Positions 28,767 through 37,942 of a DNA stretch of 42,436 bases are shown in pieces. Position 1 is the first letter of the stretch; every line of letters begins with the position of its first letter. The position numbers and the translations under genes are program-made. The notes beneath the pieces are model-generated. The model was not told where the DNA came from and did not search any database. It saw only the letters and a list, made by a program, of their open reading frames with translations. Origin of the DNA: an uncultured Synechococcaceae cyanobacterium (GTDB lineage Bacteria; Cyanobacteriota; Cyanobacteriia; PCC-6307; Cyanobiaceae); contig CACAVZ010000001.1 in assembly GCA_902536065.1 (NCBI GenBank), forward strand, positions 133,518 through 175,953, in the 5' to 3' direction.

Positions 28767-29045
28767 ATGCAAATGGTTGAAGAAGAAGTAAACAACATTG
28801 ATATGATGGGTCTCTCAGCAAGAGAGATGGAAATCATTGATCTCGTAGCCGATGGGCTTACAAATCAAGAAATTGCGGTAAAACTAACTATTAGTAAAAG
28901 AACTGTTGATAATCATGTAAGTAATATGTTCACAAAAACTGGTTCTAAAAACAGAGTAGCACTTTTGAATTGGGCAATGGACAACGGAAAGATTTGTAGA
29001 GATGGGTTTAATTGTTGTACACTCCCAGACTCTGATCAAGATTAG
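28767..29045 (+). CDS. pedR: Redox-responsive LuxR-type regulator PedR
   Basis: This 92-residue protein is a lone LuxR/GerE helix-turn-helix (about 16-80): SAREMEIIDLVADGLTNQEIA, TISKRTVDNHVSNMFTKTGSKNRVALLNWAMDNG. It has no receiver domain. The ending KICRDGFNCC (C77, C83 and C84) matches PedR of Synechocystis, which responds to photosynthetic electron transport through thioredoxin and a Cys (established knowledge). It starts at ATG 28767 with an AAGGA site. It is divergent from metF, and its stop overlaps the small gene at 29042 by four bases. Confidence 0.9.
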   Translation: MQMVEEEVNNIDMMGLSAREMEIIDLVADGLTNQEIAVKLTISKRTVDNHVSNMFTKTGSKNRVALLNWAMDNGKICRDGFNCCTLPDSDQD

Positions 29046-29194
29046 TATAACCCTTTACTTTTTTTATCTTTACCCAAATCAATTAGACAATAATTTGTAG
29101 AACATAATTCAAAGAGTTCAGCATATGCAATACATGCATCCTTGTCTGAATCAACGAATCTCAATATTCCTTCTTTGTCGTAAAGACCATACAT
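29042..29194 (-). CDS. Small conserved-looking protein, 50 residues
   Basis: I do not recognise the family. The frame from ATG 29194 to TAA at 29042 encodes 50 residues, MYGLYDKEGILRFVDSDKDA at the start, with a Cys-Ile-Ala-Tyr-Ala-Glu-Leu-Phe-Glu-Leu-Cys helix and a basic KDKKSKGLY end. Mixed charged and aromatic residues and the G-L-Y-D-K-E-G-I-L-R-F opening look like a real folded small protein and not AT-rich noise. It ends four bases inside the pedR stop on the other strand. It could be a thylakoid or redox helper, but nothing shows that. Confidence 0.65.
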   Translation of the reverse strand: MYGLYDKEGILRFVDSDKDACIAYAELFELCSTNYCLIDLGKDKKSKGLY

Positions 29195-29284
29195 CTGAAA
29201 AAAATAAAAATAGATTTGCTTAAATATAAAGAAAATATAAAAGATGAGTGGCTCCTCTGCCTAGTTTCTTTTTAAAGTTGTTTA

Positions 29285-29758
29285 TTATTCTTCGTTCCAC
29301 CCTGAAAAAGGATTGTTGGCAAGATTGAAATTGGAGTAATGGGTCAGCCCAGTAATTTCTTTTGAAATGAAAGATGGAAGAATTAAATCTTCCTCTTCAT
29401 TAGAAAGTTCAATTTCTGCAATTTCAAGTGGATAATTATTTTCTTTAAAGCAATCTATAATCCAAGATTTTTTTTTAATTTCTAATAAGTATCTATCTTT
29501 TTTAATTGTGTTTGAAAGATTTGACATTATTGTTTCAGCATCGCTTCGTGGAATGGAGTATTCAAATTCAAAGTTGGTAAAACCCTTGATATGTTTTTTA
29601 AATGTAATTTTAGAGTTTTTGCCTATAAGCCTTACCCTTATAATCCAACCATCTAAACTTTTGGAAAAATATCCTTGTTCAATATAAACTTTTTTATTTA
29701 TGAATTCTTTCCAATTATCATTTTTTATAAGAAATCTTCTTTCTATCTCAAAGGCCAT
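29285..29758 (-). CDS. CYTH-domain triphosphate tunnel metalloenzyme
   Basis: This 157-residue protein opens with EIERRFL (4-10), a variant of the ExExK metal-binding motif with Arg at the last position. Other tunnel-strand elements follow: GYFSKSLDGWIIRVRLIGKNSKITFKKH, then EFEYSIP and LEIAEIEL. Small bacterial CYTH proteins are mostly tripolyphosphatases, while adenylate cyclase and thiamine triphosphatase are other family activities. The substrate is unknown. Its ATG at 29758 directly abuts the NAD kinase stop, so it is the last gene of the ndhA-ndhI-ndhG-ndhE-nadK run. Confidence 0.88.
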   Translation of the reverse strand: MAFEIERRFLIKNDNWKEFINKKVYIEQGYFSKSLDGWIIRVRLIGKNSKITFKKHIKGFTNFEFEYSIPRSDAETIMSNLSNTIKKDRYLLEIKKKSWIIDCFKENNYPLEIAEIELSNEEEDLILPSFISKEITGLTHYSNFNLANNPFSGWNEE

Positions 29759-30670
29759 TTAATTTTTGAAATTATTTGGAGACAAATCGCCTTTCCAATC
29801 TAGTTTTTTTATTAAGGTATTATAGTAACTTGTGCTTTTTTTAAACTTTATTATTTTGCAGGGTGATTTTCCTTTCTTGATCTCACAGTAATAATTTTCC
29901 TTAATGGTCATACATTTTGAACCGTCAGTCCATAATTTAATTTCCCCTTTACTTTTTTTTACTGGCTTAATGATTACCGTACTTGTATTAGGTATGATGA
30001 TTGGTCTACTAGCTAAACTCATTGGGCATATAGGGTTAATAATCATTCCATCTATACTTGGATGTACTATTGGACCTCCCGCAGCCATTGAGTAGGCTGT
30101 TGAACCCGTAGTTGTAGCTACAATCAATCCATCACCTTTATATTCATTTACCTTCTCATTATCTATTTCAATTTGTATTTGATTGGTCGGCGAAATATCT
30201 TCTTCAACGGATTTAAAATAAAAATCATTTAAGGCGTTATAGCTTTTTATTATTTTTTTCTCAGAACTTGTCCCCTCAATACAAACATTGCAATTTAATC
30301 TATTACGAAAGTCAATTAAATATTCTTCGTTTTCAAGGATTTTAATAAAAGATTTGTCAAATAAAAATTCTTTCTCTTGAGTAAGAAACCCTAAATTACC
30401 TCCAATATTAATACTCAATAAAGGAATATTATAATCAGCTAATGCATTTGCACATTTCAGGAAGGTTCCATCTCCACCAAGAACTATGCCAATATTCGGC
30501 TGTAATTTGAGATTACAAAAATATTTTTCAATTTCATCTTTATGAAAGTCACTTTCAAATATTTTAGATTGTATATTTTTTGCTTTTAGGACTTCTTCAC
30601 AAAATTTAGAAGCCTCTTGAGCTATAGAACTATCTGAACGATATACAATAAGCACCAATGAAAGTTTCAT
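29759..30670 (-). CDS. nadK: NAD kinase
   Basis: This 303-residue enzyme makes NADP from NAD and ATP. It shows GGDGT (65-69) in [10 protein letters not shown], the NDFYFK block, and [26 protein letters not shown], the classic catalytic and substrate loops. It starts at ATG 30670, nine bases after ndhE, and its stop abuts the CYTH gene. NADP supply beside an operon for photosynthetic electron transfer is functionally sensible. Cyanobacteria usually have two NAD kinases; which one this is I cannot tell. Confidence 0.95.
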   Translation of the reverse strand: MKLSLVLIVYRSDSSIAQEASKFCEEVLKAKNIQSKIFESDFHKDEIEKYFCNLKLQPNIGIVLGGDGTFLKCANALADYNIPLLSINIGGNLGFLTQEKEFLFDKSFIKILENEEYLIDFRNRLNCNVCIEGTSSEKKIIKSYNALNDFYFKSVEEDISPTNQIQIEIDNEKVNEYKGDGLIVATTTGSTAYSMAAGGPIVHPSIDGMIINPICPMSLASRPIIIPNTSTVIIKPVKKSKGEIKLWTDGSKCMTIKENYYCEIKKGKSPCKIIKFKKSTSYYNTLIKKLDWKGDLSPNNFKN

Positions 30671-30679
30671 TTAGTGGTT

Positions 30680-31000
30680 TTACCATTTTAATAAATTAAA
30701 ACTTTCCATATCTACAGTCACCCTATTCCTGTAAAGAGATAACAAGATAGCTAATCCAACTGCTGCTTCTGCGGCAGCTACAGTAATCACAAAAATTGTA
30801 AAAACTTGTCCTTGAATTAAATTATTATCAACATAGGAAGAAAACGCCATTAAGTTTATATTTACTGCATTTAGCATTAACTCAATGCTCATAAGAACTC
30901 TTACTGCATTTCTGCTATTTAATAATCCCCAAATACCAATGCAAAATAGTGCTGAAGAAACTATTAAAAAAGCTTGAAGAGGAATTGATTCTAAATTCAT
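30680..31000 (-). CDS. ndhE: NDH-1 subunit 4L (NdhE)
   Basis: This 106-residue protein has three membrane helices and the NuoK/NdhE sequence [26 protein letters not shown], with the conserved membrane Glu in SIELML, followed by [22 protein letters not shown] with the second one. It sits between NdhA and NdhG in the proton-translocating arm. It starts at ATG 31000, 18 bases after ndhG. The terminal MESFNLLKW is the usual end. Confidence 0.96.
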   Translation of the reverse strand: MNLESIPLQAFLIVSSALFCIGIWGLLNSRNAVRVLMSIELMLNAVNINLMAFSSYVDNNLIQGQVFTIFVITVAAAEAAVGLAILLSLYRNRVTVDMESFNLLKW

Positions 31001-31018
31001 AATAAGAAATACAAAAGG

Positions 31019-31618
31019 TTAATTTTTATTTGTAAGTAAAGGTTCTGATGATTTTTCAATTAACTCTTGATCAACAGGCAGTCCTGTCGAAATATCTTTG
31101 CTCATTACATCTCTTCTAGCTAAAACAATAGCCCCAATCATTGCCATTAAAAGTAAGACTGAAGCTACTTCAAATGGGAGTAAATAATCACTAAAAAGAT
31201 GTTCACCAATCCTAATAGTTGATTCTTCTCCAATAGAGTTTTGAGGACTTGATAAGCTCCATACATTGGTCAAGTCAACTCTTATTAATAGGCTTAGAAG
31301 GGTTAAACATATCGATGTTGATATAACTCTTCTCGATTTAATGTCATTAATAGGCTTTAAATCTTCTTTTTTATTGACTAGCATTATTGCAAAAATTATT
31401 AATACATTAACTGCACCCACATAAACTAAAACTTGGGCTGCAGCAACAAAACTTGCATTTAATAGAAGATATAATCCTGCAACACTCATGAAAACTCCAC
31501 CAAGCAGAAATGCTGAATAAACAATACTTTCGAGCAACACAACACCAAGTGCTCCAATAATGACAACTAAAGATAAAACTGTAAAACAAATAAATTGTGT
31601 TGTTATGGCAATGGACAT
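31019..31618 (-). CDS. ndhG: NDH-1 subunit 6 (NdhG)
   Basis: This 199-residue protein has five membrane helices and the NuoJ/NdhG core YSAFLLGGVFMSVAGLYLLLNASFVAAAQVLVYVGAVNVLIIFAIMLVNK (given in part at residues 35-83). A hydrophilic stretch follows, then a last helix near 150-168. It is part of the NDH-1 membrane arm next to the quinone channel. It starts at ATG 31618, 13 bases after ndhI, and is followed by ndhE. Confidence 0.95.
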   Translation of the reverse strand: MSIAITTQFICFTVLSLVVIIGALGVVLLESIVYSAFLLGGVFMSVAGLYLLLNASFVAAAQVLVYVGAVNVLIIFAIMLVNKKEDLKPINDIKSRRVISTSICLTLLSLLIRVDLTNVWSLSSPQNSIGEESTIRIGEHLFSDYLLPFEVASVLLLMAMIGAIVLARRDVMSKDISTGLPVDQELIEKSSEPLLTNKN

Positions 31619-31631
31619 AAATTAATGTGAA

Positions 31632-32258
31632 TTAATTGTTTGGATTAGAAACTTTATCTTTATTTTCATTGGATTCAGGCCTCATCCAATCATAAACTTC
31701 TTCCGGTAATTTACCAACTCTTGCATCTGAAGCTGGGATTTCATGAGGGTCCATGACACCTTTAGGAAGATAGGCAAGTTCTCTTAGAGGTTTAACTGAA
31801 GGATCTGTTGTAACATTTGTGGGTAGTCTGCCAAGTGCGACATTGTCGAAATTTAAATTGTGCCTGTCAAAAGTAGCTAATTCATATTCTTCGGTCATTG
31901 ACAGACAATTAGTTGGGCAATATTCAACACAATTTCCGCAAAAAATACAAACTCCAAAATCTATTGAATAATTTCTAAGTTCCTTTTTTTTGGTTTCTTT
32001 ATTCATTACCCAATCAACTACTGGGAGATTTATAGGACATACTCTCACACAAACTTCACAAGCAATACATTTATCAAATTCATAATGTATCCTTCCTCTA
32101 TATCTTTCAGAAGGTATTAATTTTTCATATGGATATTGAACAGTAACTGGTCTTCTTCGAAGATGATCAAAAGTTACCGAAATACCATTGTATAAGTATT
32201 TGCCAGCATTAAATGCTTCTTTGATATAGCTATTTATTTGTTGAAGGAAATTGTTCAT
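31632..32258 (-). CDS. ndhI: NDH-1 subunit I, two [4Fe-4S] clusters
   Basis: This 208-residue protein has two ferredoxin-type motifs: C64, C67, C70 and C74, then C104, C107, C110 and C114. They bind two [4Fe-4S] clusters that carry electrons from ferredoxin toward plastoquinone. The opening with [27 protein letters not shown] is typical. The C-terminus beyond 150 has the cyanobacterial [19 protein letters not shown]. It starts at ATG 32258, 68 bases after the ndhA stop, and a strong hairpin lies in that gap. Confidence 0.96.
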   Translation of the reverse strand: MNNFLQQINSYIKEAFNAGKYLYNGISVTFDHLRRRPVTVQYPYEKLIPSERYRGRIHYEFDKCIACEVCVRVCPINLPVVDWVMNKETKKKELRNYSIDFGVCIFCGNCVEYCPTNCLSMTEEYELATFDRHNLNFDNVALGRLPTNVTTDPSVKPLRELAYLPKGVMDPHEIPASDARVGKLPEEVYDWMRPESNENKDKVSNPNN

Positions 32259-32300
32259 TTCGAAGAATTTACTTAGTTGTTTTATTTTAGTGGATTAATT

Positions 32301-32330
32301 TTAAATTTAAGTATTTTTACTTAAATTTAA
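32301..32330 (-). promoter_or_regulatory. Perfect 13-bp hairpin embedding the ndhA stop codon
   Basis: The arms 32301-32313 and 32318-32330 are exact inverted copies around a four-base loop (TTTT on the plus strand). The ndhA stop codon (32327-32329) is inside the ndhA-side arm. The element is in the transcript between ndhA and ndhI. There is no T-tract after it on the minus strand, so it is more likely a stability, processing or partial-attenuation element than a full terminator. Confidence 0.75.
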
Positions 32331-33445
32331 CCACCAAAGAATTGCGGAAAAGCAAGTTTTAATCCTGCTGTTATCAAAAGATTAGCAAGAGAAATAGGCA
32401 GAAGAAACTTCCATCCTAGATCTAACAGTTGATCAATTCTTACTCTAGGAGTTGTCCAACGTAATAATATTGCAATAAAAACTAAAAGATATGCTTTTAG
32501 TACAGTCATTACAATTCCTATTGATGCAGTGAAAACCTGAATAAAGGGTGCATTAATAGGTAAATTAAGAAACTTAGCTATTAATTCAACTGGAATAGGA
32601 AAACCCCATCCTCCCAAATAAAGTATTGATACTAATAAAGCGGAAAGAATTAAATTAATGTAACTACCCAGGTAGAACAATGCGAATTTCATCCCTGCAT
32701 ATTCAGTTTGATATCCCGCAACTAATTCTTCTTCAGCTTCGGGTAAGTCAAACGGAAGTCTCTCACATTCTGCAAGAGCACAAATCCAAAAGACTATAAA
32801 ACCAACTGGTTGTCTCCATATATTCCAACTTAGGATTCCAGCACCACTTTGTTGGTTGACAATGTCAACAGTACTTAAAGAATTTGTCATTAGTACGATA
32901 GCCAGTACAGATAAAGCTAAAGGAATTTCATAACTTATTGATTGTGCCGCTGCTCTTAACCCTCCTAATAAAGAATACTTATTATTTGATGCGTATCCGC
33001 TCATAAGAAGGCCAATTGGCTGAATACTGCTTAAAGCAATCCATAGGAAAATTCCAATGCCAACATTACTTATTAAAAGGTTTTGTCCAAAAGGAACAAT
33101 TAGCCAGGACAGAATCACTGGGACAAGAACTAATATGGGTCCTGCAGTGAAGAGAATCCCATCCGCTTTGGCAGGAATAATATCTTCTTTCACAAGTAAC
33201 TTAAGACCATCTGCAATTGGTTGGAGGACGCCGAGCGCTCCAGCATATTCTGGACCTATTCTTTGTTGAGCAGCAGCAGATATTTTTCTTTCAAGCCAAA
33301 CTGTTACTAAAACGCCAACAACTGCCGCTACCAAAACCAAAAGCATAGGAAGAGGGAGCCAAATTATATGAGCGATTTCGCTGGAAAGGCCAAAACCTTT
33401 TAAGAATTCATTAAAACTATATTCGAGATCTAATCCGTATTCCAA
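32327..33445 (-). CDS. ndhA: NDH-1 subunit 1 (NdhA)
   Basis: This 372-residue protein has eight or more membrane helices and the NuoH/NdhA blocks [37 protein letters not shown] and [18 protein letters not shown], the last two lining the quinone cavity. It anchors the hydrophilic arm and forms most of the plastoquinone site. It starts at ATG 33445, 75 bases from the gltA stop, and is the first gene of the ndhA-I-G-E-nadK-CYTH run. Its stop codon is in a hairpin. Confidence 0.96.
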   Translation of the reverse strand: MEYGLDLEYSFNEFLKGFGLSSEIAHIIWLPLPMLLVLVAAVVGVLVTVWLERKISAAAQQRIGPEYAGALGVLQPIADGLKLLVKEDIIPAKADGILFTAGPILVLVPVILSWLIVPFGQNLLISNVGIGIFLWIALSSIQPIGLLMSGYASNNKYSLLGGLRAAAQSISYEIPLALSVLAIVLMTNSLSTVDIVNQQSGAGILSWNIWRQPVGFIVFWICALAECERLPFDLPEAEEELVAGYQTEYAGMKFALFYLGSYINLILSALLVSILYLGGWGFPIPVELIAKFLNLPINAPFIQVFTASIGIVMTVLKAYLLVFIAILLRWTTPRVRIDQLLDLGWKFLLPISLANLLITAGLKLAFPQFFGG

Positions 33446-33478
33446 AATTTTTATGTTATTTACTTAATAGATTAACTC

Positions 33479-33508
33479 TTCATAAACAATATGTGTGTTT
33501 TTTATGAA
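33479..33508. repeat. Inverted repeat between gltA and ndhA
   Basis: TTCATAAA (33479-33486) and TTTATGAA (33501-33508) are exact inverted copies 14 bases apart, in the 75-base gap between the gltA stop and ndhA start, both on the minus strand. It could end gltA transcription, shape the ndhA leader or bind a regulator. No T-tract follows it on the minus strand, so terminator function is not favoured. Confidence 0.5.
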
Positions 33509-33520
33509 AAGCTGCAAATA

Positions 33521-34666
33521 TTATTCTCTACTTTCTAAGCTGATCCAATCTCTTGGTGCTGAACCTGTATAAATTTGCGATGGTCTGAAAATTCTATTTG
33601 CTCCAAGTTGCTCTCTCCAATGAGCTAACCAACCAGCCACTCTAGATATGGCAAAAATTGGAGTAAATAAATCACGAGGAATACCAAGTTTTCTATAAAC
33701 AAGGCCAGAATAAAAATCCACGTTAGGGAATATACCCTTAGGTCCAAGTCTTGATATTGCCTCTTCCTCAAGTGATTTAGCAACTTCATACATTTCATCT
33801 GCTCCAAATCTAATAAAAAGTTCTTCTGCAAGTTTTTGAAGAATTATTGCTCTTGGATCTTTGACTTTATATTCTCTGTGGCCAAAGCCCATTATCTTAC
33901 TTTTATTTTTTATTGCATTATCTAAAAAGGACCCAGCATTTTCTGGGGTTTTAATCTCTTCTAACATCGCAATCACATCCTCGTTTGCTCCTCCATGCAA
34001 TGGGCCAGCTAAGGTTCCTACTGCAGAGGCGATGACAGCATATGGATCTGTAAGAGTACTTGAAGTCACCCTAGCGCTAAATGTACTTGCGTTTAAACTA
34101 TGTTCGGCGTGTAGAATTAAGCACCTATCAAAAACTTTTGCGGCTATAGGATCTTGTTCTTTTTCAGTCAACATGTAAAGAAAATTTGATGAGTAAGTTA
34201 GATCATCTCTAGGTTGAATTGGGTCTTGTCCTTTTCTAATAAGTTGGAACGCTGCAATCATTGTGGGTATTTTTGCTATTAGTCTTATGACTGCGTTGTA
34301 GATGTAATTAGGATCATCTATTGCTCTACGCGAATAGAAGAGCCCCAAAGAAGCTGCACTAGATTGAAGAGCATCCATAGGATGACCAGTTGCAGGGAAA
34401 CATTTCATCATATCTCTAACTCTAAAACTTAACCTTCGATGCATCTGAACTTCTTGCTCGAAATCTCTTAGTTGAATAGCTGTGGGCAATTCACCCCAAA
34501 TCAATAGGTAAGCAGTTTCTAAAAAACTGCTTTTTTTGGATAGTTCCTCAATGGAATAGCCTCTGTACAATAATTTACCTTTGTTGCCGTCAATATCACA
34601 TATGGATGAATTAGTTACTGGAACACCCTCTAATCCTGGTTTTAAAATTAGTTTGTTACTATCCAA
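33521..34666 (-). CDS. gltA: Citrate synthase
   Basis: This 381-residue enzyme condenses acetyl-CoA and oxaloacetate. Catalytic residues are H224 in PLHGGAN, H263 in GFGHREYK and D317 in VDFYSG. LHAEHSLNASTFSARV (185-200) is the other hallmark. It is the short, hexamer- or dimer-type form common in bacteria with an incomplete or unusual cycle. It starts at ATG 34666. It lies upstream of ndhA on the same strand with an inverted repeat between, and the long gene-poor leader on its other side is about 125 bases. Confidence 0.96.
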   Translation of the reverse strand: MDSNKLILKPGLEGVPVTNSSICDIDGNKGKLLYRGYSIEELSKKSSFLETAYLLIWGELPTAIQLRDFEQEVQMHRRLSFRVRDMMKCFPATGHPMDALQSSAASLGLFYSRRAIDDPNYIYNAVIRLIAKIPTMIAAFQLIRKGQDPIQPRDDLTYSSNFLYMLTEKEQDPIAAKVFDRCLILHAEHSLNASTFSARVTSSTLTDPYAVIASAVGTLAGPLHGGANEDVIAMLEEIKTPENAGSFLDNAIKNKSKIMGFGHREYKVKDPRAIILQKLAEELFIRFGADEMYEVAKSLEEEAISRLGPKGIFPNVDFYSGLVYRKLGIPRDLFTPIFAISRVAGWLAHWREQLGANRIFRPSQIYTGSAPRDWISLESRE

Positions 34667-34791
34667 TTGCTTAATTCAATATCAAATACTTATAGATTAA
34701 AGATAGTCAAATAATTTTTAATTAACCACAAGATATTAACTTCGCAAAAATTAAAATGATTGTTTTTGAAGCTTGTTTGAATAAATTTAAT

Positions 34792-36258
34792 TTAAAGAAT
34801 GTTTAATATTGTTTCTCTGTAAATAATTGGATTTTTTTCAGGAATAGACTGACTTATGATTTCTAGCGATTCTTCATTTGATATTTTTAAAATATTTTTA
34901 ATGAGAAAATTAAGGTCCTGCAAATTAGAAAAATATTCAATTTTATTAGTATTACTATCTTTGATATCAACTTTCGAATAAAGAAAAGCAGATTTATCTT
35001 TATTACTTTTTAGGTTAAAAAATTTTTTTGATATTTTCTCAAATTCTTTACCATCAATTAAATTATTACTTATGGTTTGTAAACCTTTTGATTCTATCGA
35101 ATAGATATTTTCAAAAGATAATTGTTTTATAACATCGTCTTTTTCTTCAAGAATATCTTTGGAATATATCGAATAAATATCTTCATTTTGTTTCAAAGTA
35201 TATTTGTTGAAATCTTTTAGCTTTCTCAAAGTACTTAAATCAAATTGATCTTCATTATTTTTTTCAAACGTAATATGCCAATTTTTATTTGAATTGAGAA
35301 TTAAAATGTTTTGATTATTATTTTGATTCAACTCTTCAAAAAAACTGAGTTGAAAATCATTTATTAAGGGATTAAGATGTTTGTCAAAATTTTTCGTATC
35401 ACAAAAAATTAAATTTTCTGGATTATCTTCATTACTATTCTCTTCATTCATTAACTTTTCGTAAGTAAGAATATCAATATTTTTTTTATTATTTAGTAAA
35501 TATGATTTTAAAATTAGTTGATTATTTTTAAAGTCAAAAATTGTAGCAATTTTATCCCCATTATTCTCAGGAAAAATTTCTTTATTAAAAAATTTACTTT
35601 CCAAAAATTTATTTGTGAATAATATATTTTTTTCTTTGTTCAGTCCAACAAGTTCTCCCTCATATTGAAATTTTTTTTTCTTAAAATTTTTACTAGAGAT
35701 AATACTATTTTTGATTAATTTTTTATCTGATGAAGCAATTATATAATTATCGTCGGTTCGGTATATATAGTTAAGAAAATTTATTTTGTTTTTTCTATTA
35801 ATTGAAATTATCTCATCAATCTGATCTATTTTACTAGGCAAATTTAATAAATCATCTATTGTTTTTTCTGGCTTAATTTTAAAAACAATCAAAATATCAT
35901 CTTCAAGCTTTTTATTATTTTCAAAAGTTGAGATTATAAGTTCATTATTATAGATATCTTCTAATTTATTGTTGCCTAGATCTATTCCTAAGTAATCTAA
36001 TATAGAGTCTTTTATTAAAAAAAAGTTATCTTTATTTGTTGGATTTTTATCCTTTTCATTATTATTAACGATATTAAAACTATCTAAATTTGAAATAAAT
36101 AATAATTTATTGTTTTCAGGTGCATATTTTAAGATATTTATTTGCTCAATATTTGTACTTTGTTCCTTCTTTTTATTAGTAGAAACTTTTTTAAAACCAA
36201 AAAAAAGTAATAAAGATAATAATAGGATTATTGCTACTACTCTAAGTTTCATTATCAA
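34792..36258 (-). CDS. Membrane-anchored DUF3352-like protein
   Basis: This 488-residue protein has one N-terminal hydrophobic helix (about 5-22, VVAIILLLSLLLFFGF) followed by a basic FKKVSTNKK, so it is either a signal anchor or an uncleaved signal. The rest is soluble, very rich in Lys, Asn, Ile, Asp and Glu. Its start, ILKYAPENNKLLFISNLDSFNI, resembles DUF3352 proteins of cyanobacteria (P-x-x-x-x-L/I-F-I-x-x-L). No catalytic motif is seen. Composition is more AT-driven than its neighbours, suggesting weak constraint. It starts at ATG 36258 or the ATG two codons on. Function is unknown. Confidence 0.75.
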   Translation of the reverse strand: MIMKLRVVAIILLLSLLLFFGFKKVSTNKKKEQSTNIEQINILKYAPENNKLLFISNLDSFNIVNNNEKDKNPTNKDNFFLIKDSILDYLGIDLGNNKLEDIYNNELIISTFENNKKLEDDILIVFKIKPEKTIDDLLNLPSKIDQIDEIISINRKNKINFLNYIYRTDDNYIIASSDKKLIKNSIISSKNFKKKKFQYEGELVGLNKEKNILFTNKFLESKFFNKEIFPENNGDKIATIFDFKNNQLILKSYLLNNKKNIDILTYEKLMNEENSNEDNPENLIFCDTKNFDKHLNPLINDFQLSFFEELNQNNNQNILILNSNKNWHITFEKNNEDQFDLSTLRKLKDFNKYTLKQNEDIYSIYSKDILEEKDDVIKQLSFENIYSIESKGLQTISNNLIDGKEFEKISKKFFNLKSNKDKSAFLYSKVDIKDSNTNKIEYFSNLQDLNFLIKNILKISNEESLEIISQSIPEKNPIIYRETILNIL

Positions 36259-36341
36259 TGTTTATTTTTATTTTTAACAATAAATTTCCTACTGCAACTT
36301 AATTTATTAAATTGTAAATAACACATAATTTATCCTATAAA

Positions 36342-36692
36342 TTGGGAAGTTATCCAAAATCTATAAATGCTTCTAGTCTAAATGATTGGTTTAATTCTGA
36401 GAAAGAAGATCCCGTCTTGATTGATGTAAGGGAGCAGTCAGAGCTTGAACTGGCTCGTTTCTCAAAAGAATTTTTACATATACCAATTAGTAAAGTCACA
36501 TCTGAATACGTTGAAGAACTATTTGATGGCTTATCAGACAGAGAAATCGTTGTTACCTGTCATGCAGGAATAAGAAGTTATAACTTTTGTCAGTGGTGTT
36601 TAGATAATAATATTGTGAGCGAAATATGGAATCTGGAGGAGGGTATTGATGGATGGAGTAGATATATTGACCCATCAATACCAAGATATTGA
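36342..36692 (+). CDS. Rhodanese-domain protein
   Basis: This 116-residue protein is a single rhodanese domain. It has the D28-V-R30 block in LIDVREQSELELARF and the active loop CHAGIRS with C73 as the sulfur-carrying Cys. It may carry sulfane sulfur or act in thiol chemistry; the partner is unknown. The start is TTG at 36342, where the frame opens before YPKSINASSLNDWF. No closer ATG or GTG would keep the first strand. Its stop abuts the trpB stop on the other strand with no gap. Confidence 0.88.
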   Translation: MGSYPKSINASSLNDWFNSEKEDPVLIDVREQSELELARFSKEFLHIPISKVTSEYVEELFDGLSDREIVVTCHAGIRSYNFCQWCLDNNIVSEIWNLEEGIDGWSRYIDPSIPRY

Positions 36693-37937
36693 TTAAATAT
36701 CTAATGAAGATGCAACGGTATTAACATCTTTGTCGCCTCTTCCTGAGCAATTGATAACTATATTAGTATCTTTTTCAAGAGTAGGGCATAATTTATCTAG
36801 CCAAGCAAAGGCATGGGAAGTTTCAAGTGCAGGTATAATTCCTTCAAGTTCACTAACAAGTTTTAAAGCGTCTAAAGCTTCTTGATCTGTAACTGATCCG
36901 TATTCTGCTCTACCTATATCTTTTAAATGGCTATGTTCAGGTCCTACTCCAGGGTAATCTAAACCTGCACTTATTGAGTGAGCTTCTTGTACTTGACCAT
37001 TATCATCTTGCAAGAGAAGACTCATTGATCCATGCAAAATTCCAACTGACCCTTTAGTGATAGTTGCAGCATGTTTGTCAGTATCAACTCCGCTTCCTGC
37101 GGCTTCAACTCCAATAAGACGTACAGAAGTTTCTTTAACAAAAGGATGGAAAAGCCCCATTGCATTTGATCCCCCACCTACACAAGCAAGCAAAATATCG
37201 GGAAAAGATCCAAATGATTCCAAACATTGTTTTTTAGTTTCTTCACCTATAACTGCATGAAAATCTCGCACAATCTTTGGGAAAGGGTGTGGGCCTGCAA
37301 CAGATCCTAAAATGTAGTGTGTGGTTTCGACATTAGAAACCCAATCTCTAATGGCTTCACTAGTGGCATCTTTAAGTGTTGAAGTTCCAGAATTTACAAC
37401 TTTAACTTCAGCTCCTAGAAGTTTCATTCTGAAAACGTTAAGGGATTGCCTTTTTATATCTTCAGCACCCATGTAGATAATACATTTCAAGCCAAATCTC
37501 GCACAAACAGTAGCTGTAGCAACTCCATGCTGACCTGCTCCAGTTTCTGCAATTATTCTTTTTTTGCCCATTCTTATTGCCAGTAAAGCTTGTCCGAGGG
37601 CATTATTAATTTTGTGAGCCCCAGTATGGTTTAAATCTTCTCTTTTAAGCCATATTCTAGGAGTTGCTTGTTTGGTTTTGTAATGTTCAGTAAGTCTTTT
37701 GGCTTCATAAAGTGGTGTTTCTCTTCCTACATAAGTCTTAAGAAGATGATTTAATTCTTCTACAAAAAGTTTATCTTTCCATGCATTAGATGCAGCCGTT
37801 TCAAGCTCAAAAAGAGCAGGCATTAGCGTTTCAGGAACATATTGACCACCATATTTTCCAAATCTTCCCTCTTTGGAGGGTTGATTTAAATCGTCATTTT
37901 TATAGTTTTGATCTTTGAGAGAAAATGTACTTACCAC
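36693..37937 (-). CDS. trpB: Tryptophan synthase beta chain
   Basis: This 414-residue PLP enzyme joins indole and serine to make tryptophan. It has [19 protein letters not shown] (24-42), HTGAHKINN with K109 as PLP lysine, ETGAGQHG starting at E131, and GGGSNAMG for the phosphate. It starts at GTG 37937. An inverted repeat begins six bases upstream of that start. It is divergent from the SUI1-like gene and convergent with the rhodanese gene. No trpA is beside it, as often in cyanobacteria. Confidence 0.96.
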   Translation of the reverse strand: MVSTFSLKDQNYKNDDLNQPSKEGRFGKYGGQYVPETLMPALFELETAASNAWKDKLFVEELNHLLKTYVGRETPLYEAKRLTEHYKTKQATPRIWLKREDLNHTGAHKINNALGQALLAIRMGKKRIIAETGAGQHGVATATVCARFGLKCIIYMGAEDIKRQSLNVFRMKLLGAEVKVVNSGTSTLKDATSEAIRDWVSNVETTHYILGSVAGPHPFPKIVRDFHAVIGEETKKQCLESFGSFPDILLACVGGGSNAMGLFHPFVKETSVRLIGVEAAGSGVDTDKHAATITKGSVGILHGSMSLLLQDDNGQVQEAHSISAGLDYPGVGPEHSHLKDIGRAEYGSVTDQEALDALKLVSELEGIIPALETSHAFAWLDKLCPTLEKDTNIVINCSGRGDKDVNTVASSLDI

Positions 37938-37942
37938 TTTTT

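Noticed and set aside
31407-31589. 60-codon minus-strand frame rich in Cys, Phe and Ser
   Set aside because: It lies wholly inside ndhG in another frame on the same strand, and its composition is that of an out-of-frame reading.
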